Positions 24,552 to 31,520 of a stretch of 64,000 nucleotides of DNA are shown in pieces (positions within the stretch are counted from its first letter, which is position 1; each line of letters starts with the position of its first letter). The DNA is taken from positions 1 through 64,000 of the forward strand of contig CAXTJM010000002.1 in the NCBI GenBank assembly GCA_964244585.1, written 5' to 3'. A program made the position numbers and the translations under genes. Under the pieces are notes generated by a model. That model was not told the DNA's origin. It worked only from the letters and a program-made list of their open reading frames with translations, and did not search any database. This DNA comes from LMUY01 sp964244585. Its GTDB lineage: Bacteria; Pseudomonadota; Alphaproteobacteria; Acetobacterales; Acetobacteraceae.

Positions 24552-26138
24552 CTAGCCGACCGCCATGCTCAACGCGCGCTGCATTTCGGTCAGCGCGCCG
24601 CCCAGCGTGCCCCGGATCGAGACGCGGACTCCGAACGGGTTTTCGTCGACGGCCTCCACGCGCTCATCGGCTTCGATGTAGTCGTGGAACGCCTTGATGT
24701 TCGACAGGGCCTTGGCAGCCGCGGCGCGGAACGCCTCGCCGGCGGCACGGTCCAGGTCGGCCACGGCGGCCATCATCGGCACGCGGAAATTGCCGGTGAT
24801 GCCATTCAGCCCACTCTCCGCGATATCCTCCAACTCTTCGTCGTCGCTGGCGCGCAACGCGGTCTGCAATGCCGAGATCTGCCGATCCACCTCCTCCGTC
24901 GCGTCCTGGTAGGCTGTACGCGCCTCCGACCAGGCTGACCGAGCCGCTTCCAGATCCGCCCCGTCACCGGTAGGCGTGGCTGCCAGCGACCGCAACCGGG
25001 CCATCGGCGCTTGCGCCCCGGTCGCACTGCCAGCCCGTAGGGCCGTGTCGGCAAGCTTCCATTGCTCGCGGACGGCCGCCGTGCGGTCCGGCAGCTTGGC
25101 GGCCAGCTTCAGGCCCGGCATCAGCCTCTCGAGCTCGGCGCGCAGCGCCGTCACGGCGGCATCCGCACCGGCGCTGTCGGGGCTCGCTGCCAGACCCTCC
25201 AACTCGCCGAGCAGCCGGGCGGCTTCCGCCACGTTGCCGCCCTTCAGCGCCGCGTCGCAGGCACGGTAGCCGCTCCGGCTTGCCTCGGCACGGGGCGCGT
25301 CGGTGTCGGCGATCCGCTTCAGGGCCGGGAACAGGTCCTGGAGCCTCGCTCGCAGCCGCTCCAGCTCGGCAGCGTCCGCCGCCCCATCCTGCGCGGGGTT
25401 CACGGCCACGGCGTCGTCCTTGTCCTCCTCGTCGCCGGGCTCGTTGATCTCGCCGTCCGGCCCGAAGATCTTCACCTTCGTCTTCAGGCCCCAATGCTTG
25501 AACAGGCTCCGCAAGGCCCGGCGCATGCCGGGTACGGGCGTGTCGTCGCAGTGGAATTCCGCCAACCGCGCGCCCTCTGCGGTCATGGTGCCGCAGCCGC
25601 CGCGGGATGTGCCGCTCTCCTTGCGGGCCAGGCGCATCAGCTGCTCGGGCGCCTTGCGGGAGTGCAGGGCCAGGGCGTGGTCTTCCGGGCTGCGGCCCAG
25701 CGAGAAAGCGAAATTCATTGGCTTGCGCCGCGCCCGCATCAACCCGCGCTGGACAGTCTCCTGCCGGAACAGGGCGGGACCGTCCTCCTGTTCCTCGTCA
25801 TCTGCCTCGGCGCTGTCCGAAGCCGCGTCCGCCACGGTGGATTTCAGTGAGATTTTGTTCCGCTTGAACCACTCATTGATCTGCTTGGCCATTCCCGGCA
25901 GCGGGCTGTCGGTTTGGAAGACTGCCTCAGTCCCTTCGCAATACACGGTTCCGCCGCATGCCTTGGAACCGCCTTCCTTGCGGGCCAATGGCAGCAATTG
26001 CTCCCCCGTCTTGCCGCGCTCGGCAATCAGCACAGACAGGTCGGCGGACGCACCGGCCGCAAAGGCGAAGCCGACGCCTGCACCTGGCCGGGCGTCCTTG
26101 ATGACCTTACCGGTCTTGGCTGGGTCGATGGCGGCCAT
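24552..26138 (-). CDS. Unrecognised protein with two successive tandem duplications (A-A-B-B)
   Basis: 528 residues, AAGGAG before the ATG. Domain A occurs at about residues 20-100 and again at 140-230; aligned points are EQLLPLARKEGGSKACGGT and EQLMRLARKESGTSRGGCGT, then PLPGMAKQINEWFKRNKISL and PVPGMRRALRSLFKHWGLKT. After an acidic linker (DEEDKDD) a helical domain B occurs at about 258-320 and 330-395 (LERLRARLQDLFPALKRIAD versus LRAELERLMPGLKLAAKLPD). The C-terminal 130 residues are a further helical domain. No signal peptide. No known family; close to the T6SS locus on the opposite strand, so it could be a secreted cargo or an accessory protein, both inferred. Confidence 0.75.
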   Translation of the reverse strand: MAAIDPAKTGKVIKDARPGAGVGFAFAAGASADLSVLIAERGKTGEQLLPLARKEGGSKACGGTVYCEGTEAVFQTDSPLPGMAKQINEWFKRNKISLKSTVADAASDSAEADDEEQEDGPALFRQETVQRGLMRARRKPMNFAFSLGRSPEDHALALHSRKAPEQLMRLARKESGTSRGGCGTMTAEGARLAEFHCDDTPVPGMRRALRSLFKHWGLKTKVKIFGPDGEINEPGDEEDKDDAVAVNPAQDGAADAAELERLRARLQDLFPALKRIADTDAPRAEASRSGYRACDAALKGGNVAEAARLLGELEGLAASPDSAGADAAVTALRAELERLMPGLKLAAKLPDRTAAVREQWKLADTALRAGSATGAQAPMARLRSLAATPTGDGADLEAARSAWSEARTAYQDATEEVDRQISALQTALRASDDEELEDIAESGLNGITGNFRVPMMAAVADLDRAAGEAFRAAAAKALSNIKAFHDYIEADERVEAVDENPFGVRVSIRGTLGGALTEMQRALSMAVG

Positions 26139-26308
26139 TGCAGTCTCCTTCCGGTCTAAACGCCACGGAACTCTTTGCTGGAAGGTAATGGTGACATCTG
26201 TGCCCGGCCAGGGTCAACAGGACCCGGGCTCGACCCGGGGCTCGACCCGGGCAATCGGCCGTGCGACGCTGCGCTGGCGCGAGGATGGTCCCTCGGTCCG
26301 GGGTGTCG

Positions 26309-27316
26309 TCACCGCTTCCAGAATTTGAGGCGGCCCATCCCCACCTTCGCGGCGGGTTCCGCTTCTGGCGGCGCGGATGCGTCCTCGGCGAACGGATCGG
26401 CCGGATCCTCGGCGAACGGGTCTGCCACTCCGGGCGTTGCTTCTGGTTCCTCGGCGAAAGGGTCCGCGAACGCGCCGGTCGGCCCGGCAGGCTCCTCGGC
26501 GAACGGGTCGGCCAAGCCGGTCGCCGGGTCGGGCGCTGCCGCGACGAGCCCCGCGGGTTCGGCCGCCGGCGCCGGATCCTCCTCCGCGAACGGGTCGTTG
26601 GCCGGGGCAGCGGCGTCCGTCGCGGGATCATCGGCGAACGGATCCTCTTCCGGCGCCGGTGTCGGGTCGTCGGCGAAGGGGCTGGACGCGGCGGCGTCCT
26701 CGTCGGCAGCGAACGGATCGATGGCGGCCACGGCGATGGCGGGCGCCGCGATGGCCGTCGCGATGCCGGACGCAAGGTCTGCCCGAAGCTGCTCCATGTT
26801 CATCTGCAAGCGCGCCACGGTGGTTTCCAACGCCGTCACCTTGGCGCGCAACTGGTCGCGTTCCTTCGCCGCGTCCGCCGCACTCGCATCCAGCCCGGCC
26901 TTGGACGCTTCCAGCGCCGCGAGCATCGGCTGCACGTAGCCTTCCAGCGCGCCATATTGCAGCTTCAGCGTTTCGATCATGTCGGCGGCATCGTCCATGT
27001 CGCGCACCGTCGGGTTGGGCGGCGGCACCGGCGCAGCTGGTGCGTCCTCGGCAGGGCGGCGGGCCGGCGGCTCGGCCAGCGCATCCTCGCTAAGCCATTT
27101 CGAGACGAGGATGTAGGGGATGTTGAGGTTCTCGGCGATCCGCCGGTAGCTCCAGCCCTTGTCGCGCAGCTTTTCCGCGGCCCGGCGCCGGTCGGCCTGT
27201 GCCAGCAGCCCCGCACTCGCGGCAGTGCCGGCCGTCACCGTGTCCGTGCCGTCCACCGACATGACGGACGCGACGTTGATCGACTCGCTGTTCTGGCTGT
27301 CCCGGTCGCTGCTCAT
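26309..27316 (-). CDS. Helix-turn-helix protein with eight PFA acidic repeats
   Basis: 335 residues. Residues 40-75 (RRAAEKLRDKGWSYRRIAEN, then LNIPYILVSKWLSED) form a resolvase/MerR-like helix-turn-helix used by DNA-binding proteins. Residues 105-185 are a coiled coil (AKERDQLRAKVTALETTVAR). The C-terminal 150 residues are Pro/Ala-rich and contain eight copies of PFA followed by two acidic-type residues, seven of them as DPFA (for example DPFADDP, DPFAEEP), ending in a basic GRLKFWKR tail. A DNA-binding head with a long repeated acidic tail is unusual. It is divergent from the T6SS tip gene, 171 bp away, so it may regulate or position the system. No family recognised. Confidence 0.7.
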   Translation of the reverse strand: MSSDRDSQNSESINVASVMSVDGTDTVTAGTAASAGLLAQADRRRAAEKLRDKGWSYRRIAENLNIPYILVSKWLSEDALAEPPARRPAEDAPAAPVPPPNPTVRDMDDAADMIETLKLQYGALEGYVQPMLAALEASKAGLDASAADAAKERDQLRAKVTALETTVARLQMNMEQLRADLASGIATAIAAPAIAVAAIDPFAADEDAAASSPFADDPTPAPEEDPFADDPATDAAAPANDPFAEEDPAPAAEPAGLVAAAPDPATGLADPFAEEPAGPTGAFADPFAEEPEATPGVADPFAEDPADPFAEDASAPPEAEPAAKVGMGRLKFWKR

Positions 27317-27487
27317 GCCGCGATATCTCCGCGGCGGCGCGGCCGTCCGCACCGTCCCGGCGCACCATCCCTTTCCCGTGCGAAGGTGGCAAGCGCCCGC
27401 GCCCCTTGAACCGCCAGGCAGCCTCTCGTAACGAAGTTCAGGCAAGGCGCAAGCCGGCAGGAGGGAGGGGATCGTGGTGCGCAGCGG

Positions 27488-27904
27488 GTGGTCGCCGGGT
27501 TGGACGCGGATGCATTGACCGTCCAGGTCGTCTCCGGCGCGATGACCGCCTGCAGCTTCGGCCTGGCGCCAAGCACCCTGGAGGTGCTGCCCATCAACCG
27601 GGCGATGTGCGGCGGAATGCCTGCCGCCACGATCATGGACAACGTCCCGATCATGAACATCGTGCCGTTCGGCATGTGCAGCAGCCCGGCCAACCCCGAG
27701 GTCATCGCCGCGACCGCCGCCGCCTTGGGCGTGCTGACGCCGATGCCGTGCGTGCCTGCGACGGTCACCCCATGGATCGGCGGTGTCCCGACGGTCCTGG
27801 TGGGATCGCTGCCCGCCCTGACCAACAGCTGTCAGCTCATGTGCCTCTGGGCCGGGATCATCACCGTGACGATGCCGGGCCAGTTCCAGACGCTGCCCGG
27901 ATAG
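27488..27904 (+). CDS. PAAR-like tip protein (DUF4280), T6SS spike
   Basis: 138 residues, GTG start. The pattern VVSGAMTACSFGLAPSTLEV, then ATIMDNVPIMNIVPFGMCSS, PANPEVIAATAAALG and PCVP, ending MCLWAGIITVTMPGQ, is the DUF4280/PAAR-like family, small beta proteins that cap the VgrG trimer and sharpen the spike. Six cysteines are present. A strong AGGAGGGAGGGG site sits at 27459-27470, somewhat distant from the chosen GTG; GTGs at 27474 and 27477 fit it better but are in another frame with a stop near 27516. First gene of the plus-strand T6SS run, 17 kb from vgrG. Confidence 0.8.
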   Translation: MVAGLDADALTVQVVSGAMTACSFGLAPSTLEVLPINRAMCGGMPAATIMDNVPIMNIVPFGMCSSPANPEVIAATAAALGVLTPMPCVPATVTPWIGGVPTVLVGSLPALTNSCQLMCLWAGIITVTMPGQFQTLPG

Positions 27905-28043
27905 GGCCAGTTGGCGGCAGCGGTCGCCGGTATGGCTAATCGTTGCGGATAGCGCCGGGCTAGCCCTGTACAATGAGCGATGCTATCAGATACGTTATGG
28001 AACCTCACCCTTCCGGGTGGGAAGACAGTCACGGCGGGGGGAT

Positions 28044-28865
28044 ATGCGCTTCAATCGCCTGCAAGGCGCCGTTTTGGCGGGCTGCGTTGTGGCTCTCGTG
28101 CTCGTCTGCTTCGTCGGCGGCTTCTTCTCGGCGGTTTATCTCGGAGAGCTTGACCCGTCGACCGCCACGAACGTGACGAAGGCGGCTGTCGGCCAATCCG
28201 AATACCTCGCCCGCGCCCGCGCCGGCCTGCTGTCCCGGGGACAGCAGATCGCGCGCCGGCCCGTCTTCGCCGTGTCGACCTTCGCCGCCAGGCCTGTCCA
28301 GGCGTTCTACAAGACCATCCCCGGGGCGTTGCGCCCCGTGAGTCCGCAGGCGGCCTTGGACCAGGCGTTGCGCGCCCAGGCAACACAGGCCGACGTCGCC
28401 GTCGCCAGTGCTGCGCGCCAGACGGCCAGTGCCGTGCAGGCCGATACCTCCCCAGGGGCGGGCCCGTCCGCGACTCAGCCAGGCGCGGCGGCACCGGCGA
28501 CGGACGCCCCGCCCGCAGGCGCGACACCGCCGGCTACAGCCGCCGCGGAGAAGCCGGCGGCAGTGCCGGACGTGCCGGTGCGGACCCTGCCGCCTGCCTC
28601 CATCGTGCCAGGCAGCGCCTACGCGGTGGAACTGGCGAGCTTCCTGCAGCCGGATACGGCCCGCAAGTTCGCCGCCGCGATGCAGGACCGCAAACTGCCA
28701 GTGAGCATCGTGGTGCAGAAGGACGCGGGCGGCCGGGATTGGCAGCGCGTCCGCCTCGGCCCGTTCCCCACCCAGGACCAGGCTGCCCGGCAAGTGGCGG
28801 CCCTCCAGGCGGACAACCTGCCCGGCGTCGTCGTCGAGGAACCTGCGGTCAGCGCCCCGTCCTGA
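28044..28865 (+). CDS. Inner-membrane SPOR-domain protein in the T6SS operon
   Basis: 273 residues from the ATG at 28044 with GGGGGGA upstream; an in-frame start at 28017 is less likely. One N-terminal membrane helix (VLAGCVVALVLVCFVGGFF), a long Ala/Pro-rich periplasmic linker, and a C-terminal SPOR domain from about residue 200 (YAVELASFLQPDTARKFAAA to WQRVRLGPFPTQDQAARQVA). SPOR domains bind peptidoglycan stripped of stem peptides, usually at septa. Its stop overlaps the tssJ start, so it is an integral part of the operon, and tssL lacks a peptidoglycan-binding domain. A candidate -10, TACAAT (27969-27974), precedes it by 70 bp. Function in T6SS anchoring is inferred. Confidence 0.8.
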   Translation: MRFNRLQGAVLAGCVVALVLVCFVGGFFSAVYLGELDPSTATNVTKAAVGQSEYLARARAGLLSRGQQIARRPVFAVSTFAARPVQAFYKTIPGALRPVSPQAALDQALRAQATQADVAVASAARQTASAVQADTSPGAGPSATQPGAAAPATDAPPAGATPPATAAAEKPAAVPDVPVRTLPPASIVPGSAYAVELASFLQPDTARKFAAAMQDRKLPVSIVVQKDAGGRDWQRVRLGPFPTQDQAARQVAALQADNLPGVVVEEPAVSAPS

Positions 28866-29317
28866 TGCGGCCGCCGGGAATGCGGTTGCTGGCGCTTGCC
28901 ACATTGTTTCTTGCCGCGATCGTCCCGGGATGCGGATTGTTCTCGGCCTCCGTTGCTGTAAGGTCGATCAGCTTCAACGTGTCCGCCGAGGCGAATGGCA
29001 ACGCCCCTATCCCCGTCGACCTCGTGCTGACCAGTGCGAAGGACATCACCACGACCGTCATGGGGCTGACTGCCGCGGAATGGTTCAGCCGGAAGGCGCA
29101 GTTGATGCGGGACGCGCCGGACACGCTGCGGGTCGAGAGTTTCGAACTGGTGCCTGGCAGCATCATCGAGCCGCGCCGCGTGCCCCGTGACCCGACACCG
29201 ACCGACGCGATGCTGTTCGCCAACTATCAGACGCCCGGCGACCATCGGGAGCGCCTGACCAAGCAGGAGGACGTGTCCGTGATGCTCGGTCCGCGCGACA
29301 TGAGCGTCCAACCGTGA
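28865..29317 (+). CDS. tssJ: T6SS outer-membrane lipoprotein TssJ
   Basis: 150 residues; the ATG at 28865 overlaps the previous stop, and an ATG at 28880 is a good alternative for the signal peptide. Lipobox in FLAAIVPGCGLF, with Cys near residue 23. The mature part follows the TssJ transthyretin-like pattern: PIPVDLVLTSAKDI, LTAAEWFSRKAQLMRDAPDT, a variable loop and a short beta ending. It anchors the TssJLM envelope complex to the outer membrane by its lipid and contacts the TssM C-terminus. Directly coupled to tssK. Confidence 0.85.
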   Translation: MRPPGMRLLALATLFLAAIVPGCGLFSASVAVRSISFNVSAEANGNAPIPVDLVLTSAKDITTTVMGLTAAEWFSRKAQLMRDAPDTLRVESFELVPGSIIEPRRVPRDPTPTDAMLFANYQTPGDHRERLTKQEDVSVMLGPRDMSVQP

Positions 29318-30711
29318 CGGTACCGTTGGAGGTGCCCGACGGGGTGCAGTGGCACGAGGGCATGATGCTGGCGCCGCAGCATTTCCAGCAGCAGGCGTTG
29401 CGCCACGAGCGGGCGCTGCAATTCCACCTGTCTGCGGGCCTGCCGTTCCACTGGGGCCTGCTGGCGCTGCTGCTGGACCGCGTGGCCCTGGTGACGGGAA
29501 CGGTGCGCGTGCTGGAGCTGGATGCGGTGATGCCGGACGGGACCATCGTGCGCCACCGGCCCGGCGCCGGAGCCGACCTGGACCTGGACCTGACCTCGCT
29601 GGCCGAGGCGGCGGCGGATGTCGCGGTCACCATCCACCTGGCCGTTCCCGCCGCCAAGCCCAGCGGCGTGTCGGCACCGGGCGACCTGCCGCGCTACCGC
29701 TCCGTCGAAGGCCCCGCCGTGCCGGACGAGTCGACCGGCGAGGGCGAGATCCGCATCCCGCGCCTGCAGCACCGCCTGTCGCTGATCGCCACGGTCGGCC
29801 CCACGCAGAAGCCGCCGCAGAAATTCACCACCATGCCGATCGCCGAGCTGGCGTTCCAGAACGATGCGTTCGTGCTGACCGAATACGAGCCCCCCAGCCT
29901 GGCCATGCCGGAGGAAAGCGTGCTGGGACGGATGTGCGCCGACCTCGCCCGGCGGGCGCGGGAGAAGGCGCTGTTCCTGCTGGACCAGATCGGCAGCGCC
30001 GACGGCGCCCAGACCGCCAACGTGCGGGAGGCCCGGGCGGAGATCCAGGGCCTGGTGACCAACCTGCCGCAGCTCGAGGCCTTGCTGGCGACCGGGTCGG
30101 CGCACCCGCTGAGCGTCTACCTGGTGCTGTGCGGCATGGTCGGCAGCATGGCCGCCTCCGGCACCGGCACGCTGCCGCCCGTGCTGGGCCGCTACGACCA
30201 CAACAACTGCCGGCCGGCCTTCGCCGAAATCCGGGACTACATGATGCGGTCGCTGGAACGGGTGCGCGAAAGCGTGTCCAGCATCGCCTTCCAGCTCGAC
30301 AACGACCGCTTCAGCCTGACGATGCAGGCGGCCTGGCTGGATCGTGCGCTGGTGGTCGCCGTGCGGCCGTCGGTCTCGATGACGGAGCAGGACCTGATCA
30401 CCTGGATGCGCGGCAGCCTGATCGCGTCGCGCAGCAAGATCGAGACGCTCTGGGAGATGCGGGTGATGGGGGCCGGCCGGCGGCCGATCGATGGCCGGCC
30501 CGACCTGGACGTCGCCCGCAGCCGGGGCGCTGTGCTGTTCGAGATCGACACGGACGGCGACCTGGTCCTGCCGGACGAGCCGTTGGACATCTGGAACGCG
30601 GACGGACGCGGCGGGCGCCGCCGGCCGTTGGAGATCGTGCTGTACTACCGTGCGGCCGGTGAACACGGTCCCGTCCCGGGCCGCGCCGTCGCCCGTTCCG
30701 GCGCGCCATGA
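29314..30711 (+). CDS. tssK: T6SS baseplate protein TssK
   Basis: 465 residues, GTG overlapping the tssJ stop; usual size about 445. The N-terminal VQWHEGMMLAPQHFQQQALR is the family hallmark, and the central helices (PEESVLGRMCADLARRAREK) and C-terminal FEIDTDGDLW-like block (LFEIDTDGDLVLPDEPLDIW) fit. TssK trimers link the baseplate wedges to the membrane complex through TssL and TssM. Strong family match. Confidence 0.93.
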   Translation: MTVPLEVPDGVQWHEGMMLAPQHFQQQALRHERALQFHLSAGLPFHWGLLALLLDRVALVTGTVRVLELDAVMPDGTIVRHRPGAGADLDLDLTSLAEAAADVAVTIHLAVPAAKPSGVSAPGDLPRYRSVEGPAVPDESTGEGEIRIPRLQHRLSLIATVGPTQKPPQKFTTMPIAELAFQNDAFVLTEYEPPSLAMPEESVLGRMCADLARRAREKALFLLDQIGSADGAQTANVREARAEIQGLVTNLPQLEALLATGSAHPLSVYLVLCGMVGSMAASGTGTLPPVLGRYDHNNCRPAFAEIRDYMMRSLERVRESVSSIAFQLDNDRFSLTMQAAWLDRALVVAVRPSVSMTEQDLITWMRGSLIASRSKIETLWEMRVMGAGRRPIDGRPDLDVARSRGAVLFEIDTDGDLVLPDEPLDIWNADGRGGRRRPLEIVLYYRAAGEHGPVPGRAVARSGAP

Positions 30712-31514
30712 TCGGTGGCGGGCATCGCGGGGAGGATCAGTCTTTCGGCCTGGTTCCCTTCTTCGTGGAGTTTCACGCTGAACTCCTGCGGCTGAAGCGC
30801 ATCGCCGCGCAGGCGAATGCCCCCGGCCTGCTCGCCCCGGTGCCGGACGCCGATCCGGACTACATGGTGCGACGCCTGCAATCCCTGCTGGAAAGCCAGA
30901 CGGTGCTGGCGGGCCGGCGGGCCAGCAGTATCGCCATGGAGCATGTGCGGGAGGCGCAATACGTGATGGCCGCCCTGGCGGACGAGACGTTCCTGTACGG
31001 CATGGACTGGCGTGGGCGCACCGCCTGGCGGGAAAACGTGCTGGAGTTCCGGCTGTTCGGCACCCGCAACGCCGGGGAGCAGATATTCGCGTCCATCGAG
31101 GAGATGCTGCGCCTGCAGGACCGCCGGCAGGCGGAGTTGGCGCCCATCTACATCCTCGCGCTCAGCCTGGGATTCCGCGGCCGTTTCCGGGCCGCGCCGG
31201 ATCGCGGGATCGCCGCGGTCAAGGGCTATTCCCGGCGGCTGTTCGAGTTCGCCTTCGAGCGCCCCGTCGATCTGCAGGCGCCCGACCAGGTGCTGGCGGC
31301 GGCGGCGTACGGGCCGCCGCTGACCGGCTCCGCCCGTCGCCACCGCCTGTTCCGACCGACCTGGCCGCTGGCGCTGGCGGGGATCGTCGTGGCCTTCCTG
31401 CTGGTGTCGGAGGCGACCTGGCTGGTCATGGCCGCGCCGCTGGGCCGGGCCGCCGGTCGCGTGATGGCGGCCGCCGCGCCGGATACCCCGCCACTGTTCC
31501 TGTTCGGCAGGTAG
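30708..31514 (+). CDS. tssL: T6SS inner-membrane protein TssL (DotU/IcmH type), no PG-binding extension
   Basis: 268 residues, ATG overlapping tssK. Cytoplasmic helical domain with EAQYVMAALADETFLYGMDW, then WRENVLEFRLFGTRNAGEQIF and PIYILALSLGFRGRF, all DotU-family landmarks, and a single C-terminal membrane helix (PLALAGIVVAFLLVSEATWL). It ends about 20 residues later with no OmpA/peptidoglycan-binding domain, so this is the short form that needs a separate anchor. Part of the TssJLM membrane complex and receptor for the baseplate. Confidence 0.9.
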   Translation: MIGGGHRGEDQSFGLVPFFVEFHAELLRLKRIAAQANAPGLLAPVPDADPDYMVRRLQSLLESQTVLAGRRASSIAMEHVREAQYVMAALADETFLYGMDWRGRTAWRENVLEFRLFGTRNAGEQIFASIEEMLRLQDRRQAELAPIYILALSLGFRGRFRAAPDRGIAAVKGYSRRLFEFAFERPVDLQAPDQVLAAAAYGPPLTGSARRHRLFRPTWPLALAGIVVAFLLVSEATWLVMAAPLGRAAGRVMAAAAPDTPPLFLFGR

Positions 31515-31520
31515 CCGGGG

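Noticed and set aside
26309..26760. DPF motifs as eukaryotic endocytosis adaptor ligands
   Set aside because: The resemblance to clathrin-adaptor DPF motifs is probably compositional; nothing else in the protein suggests host targeting.
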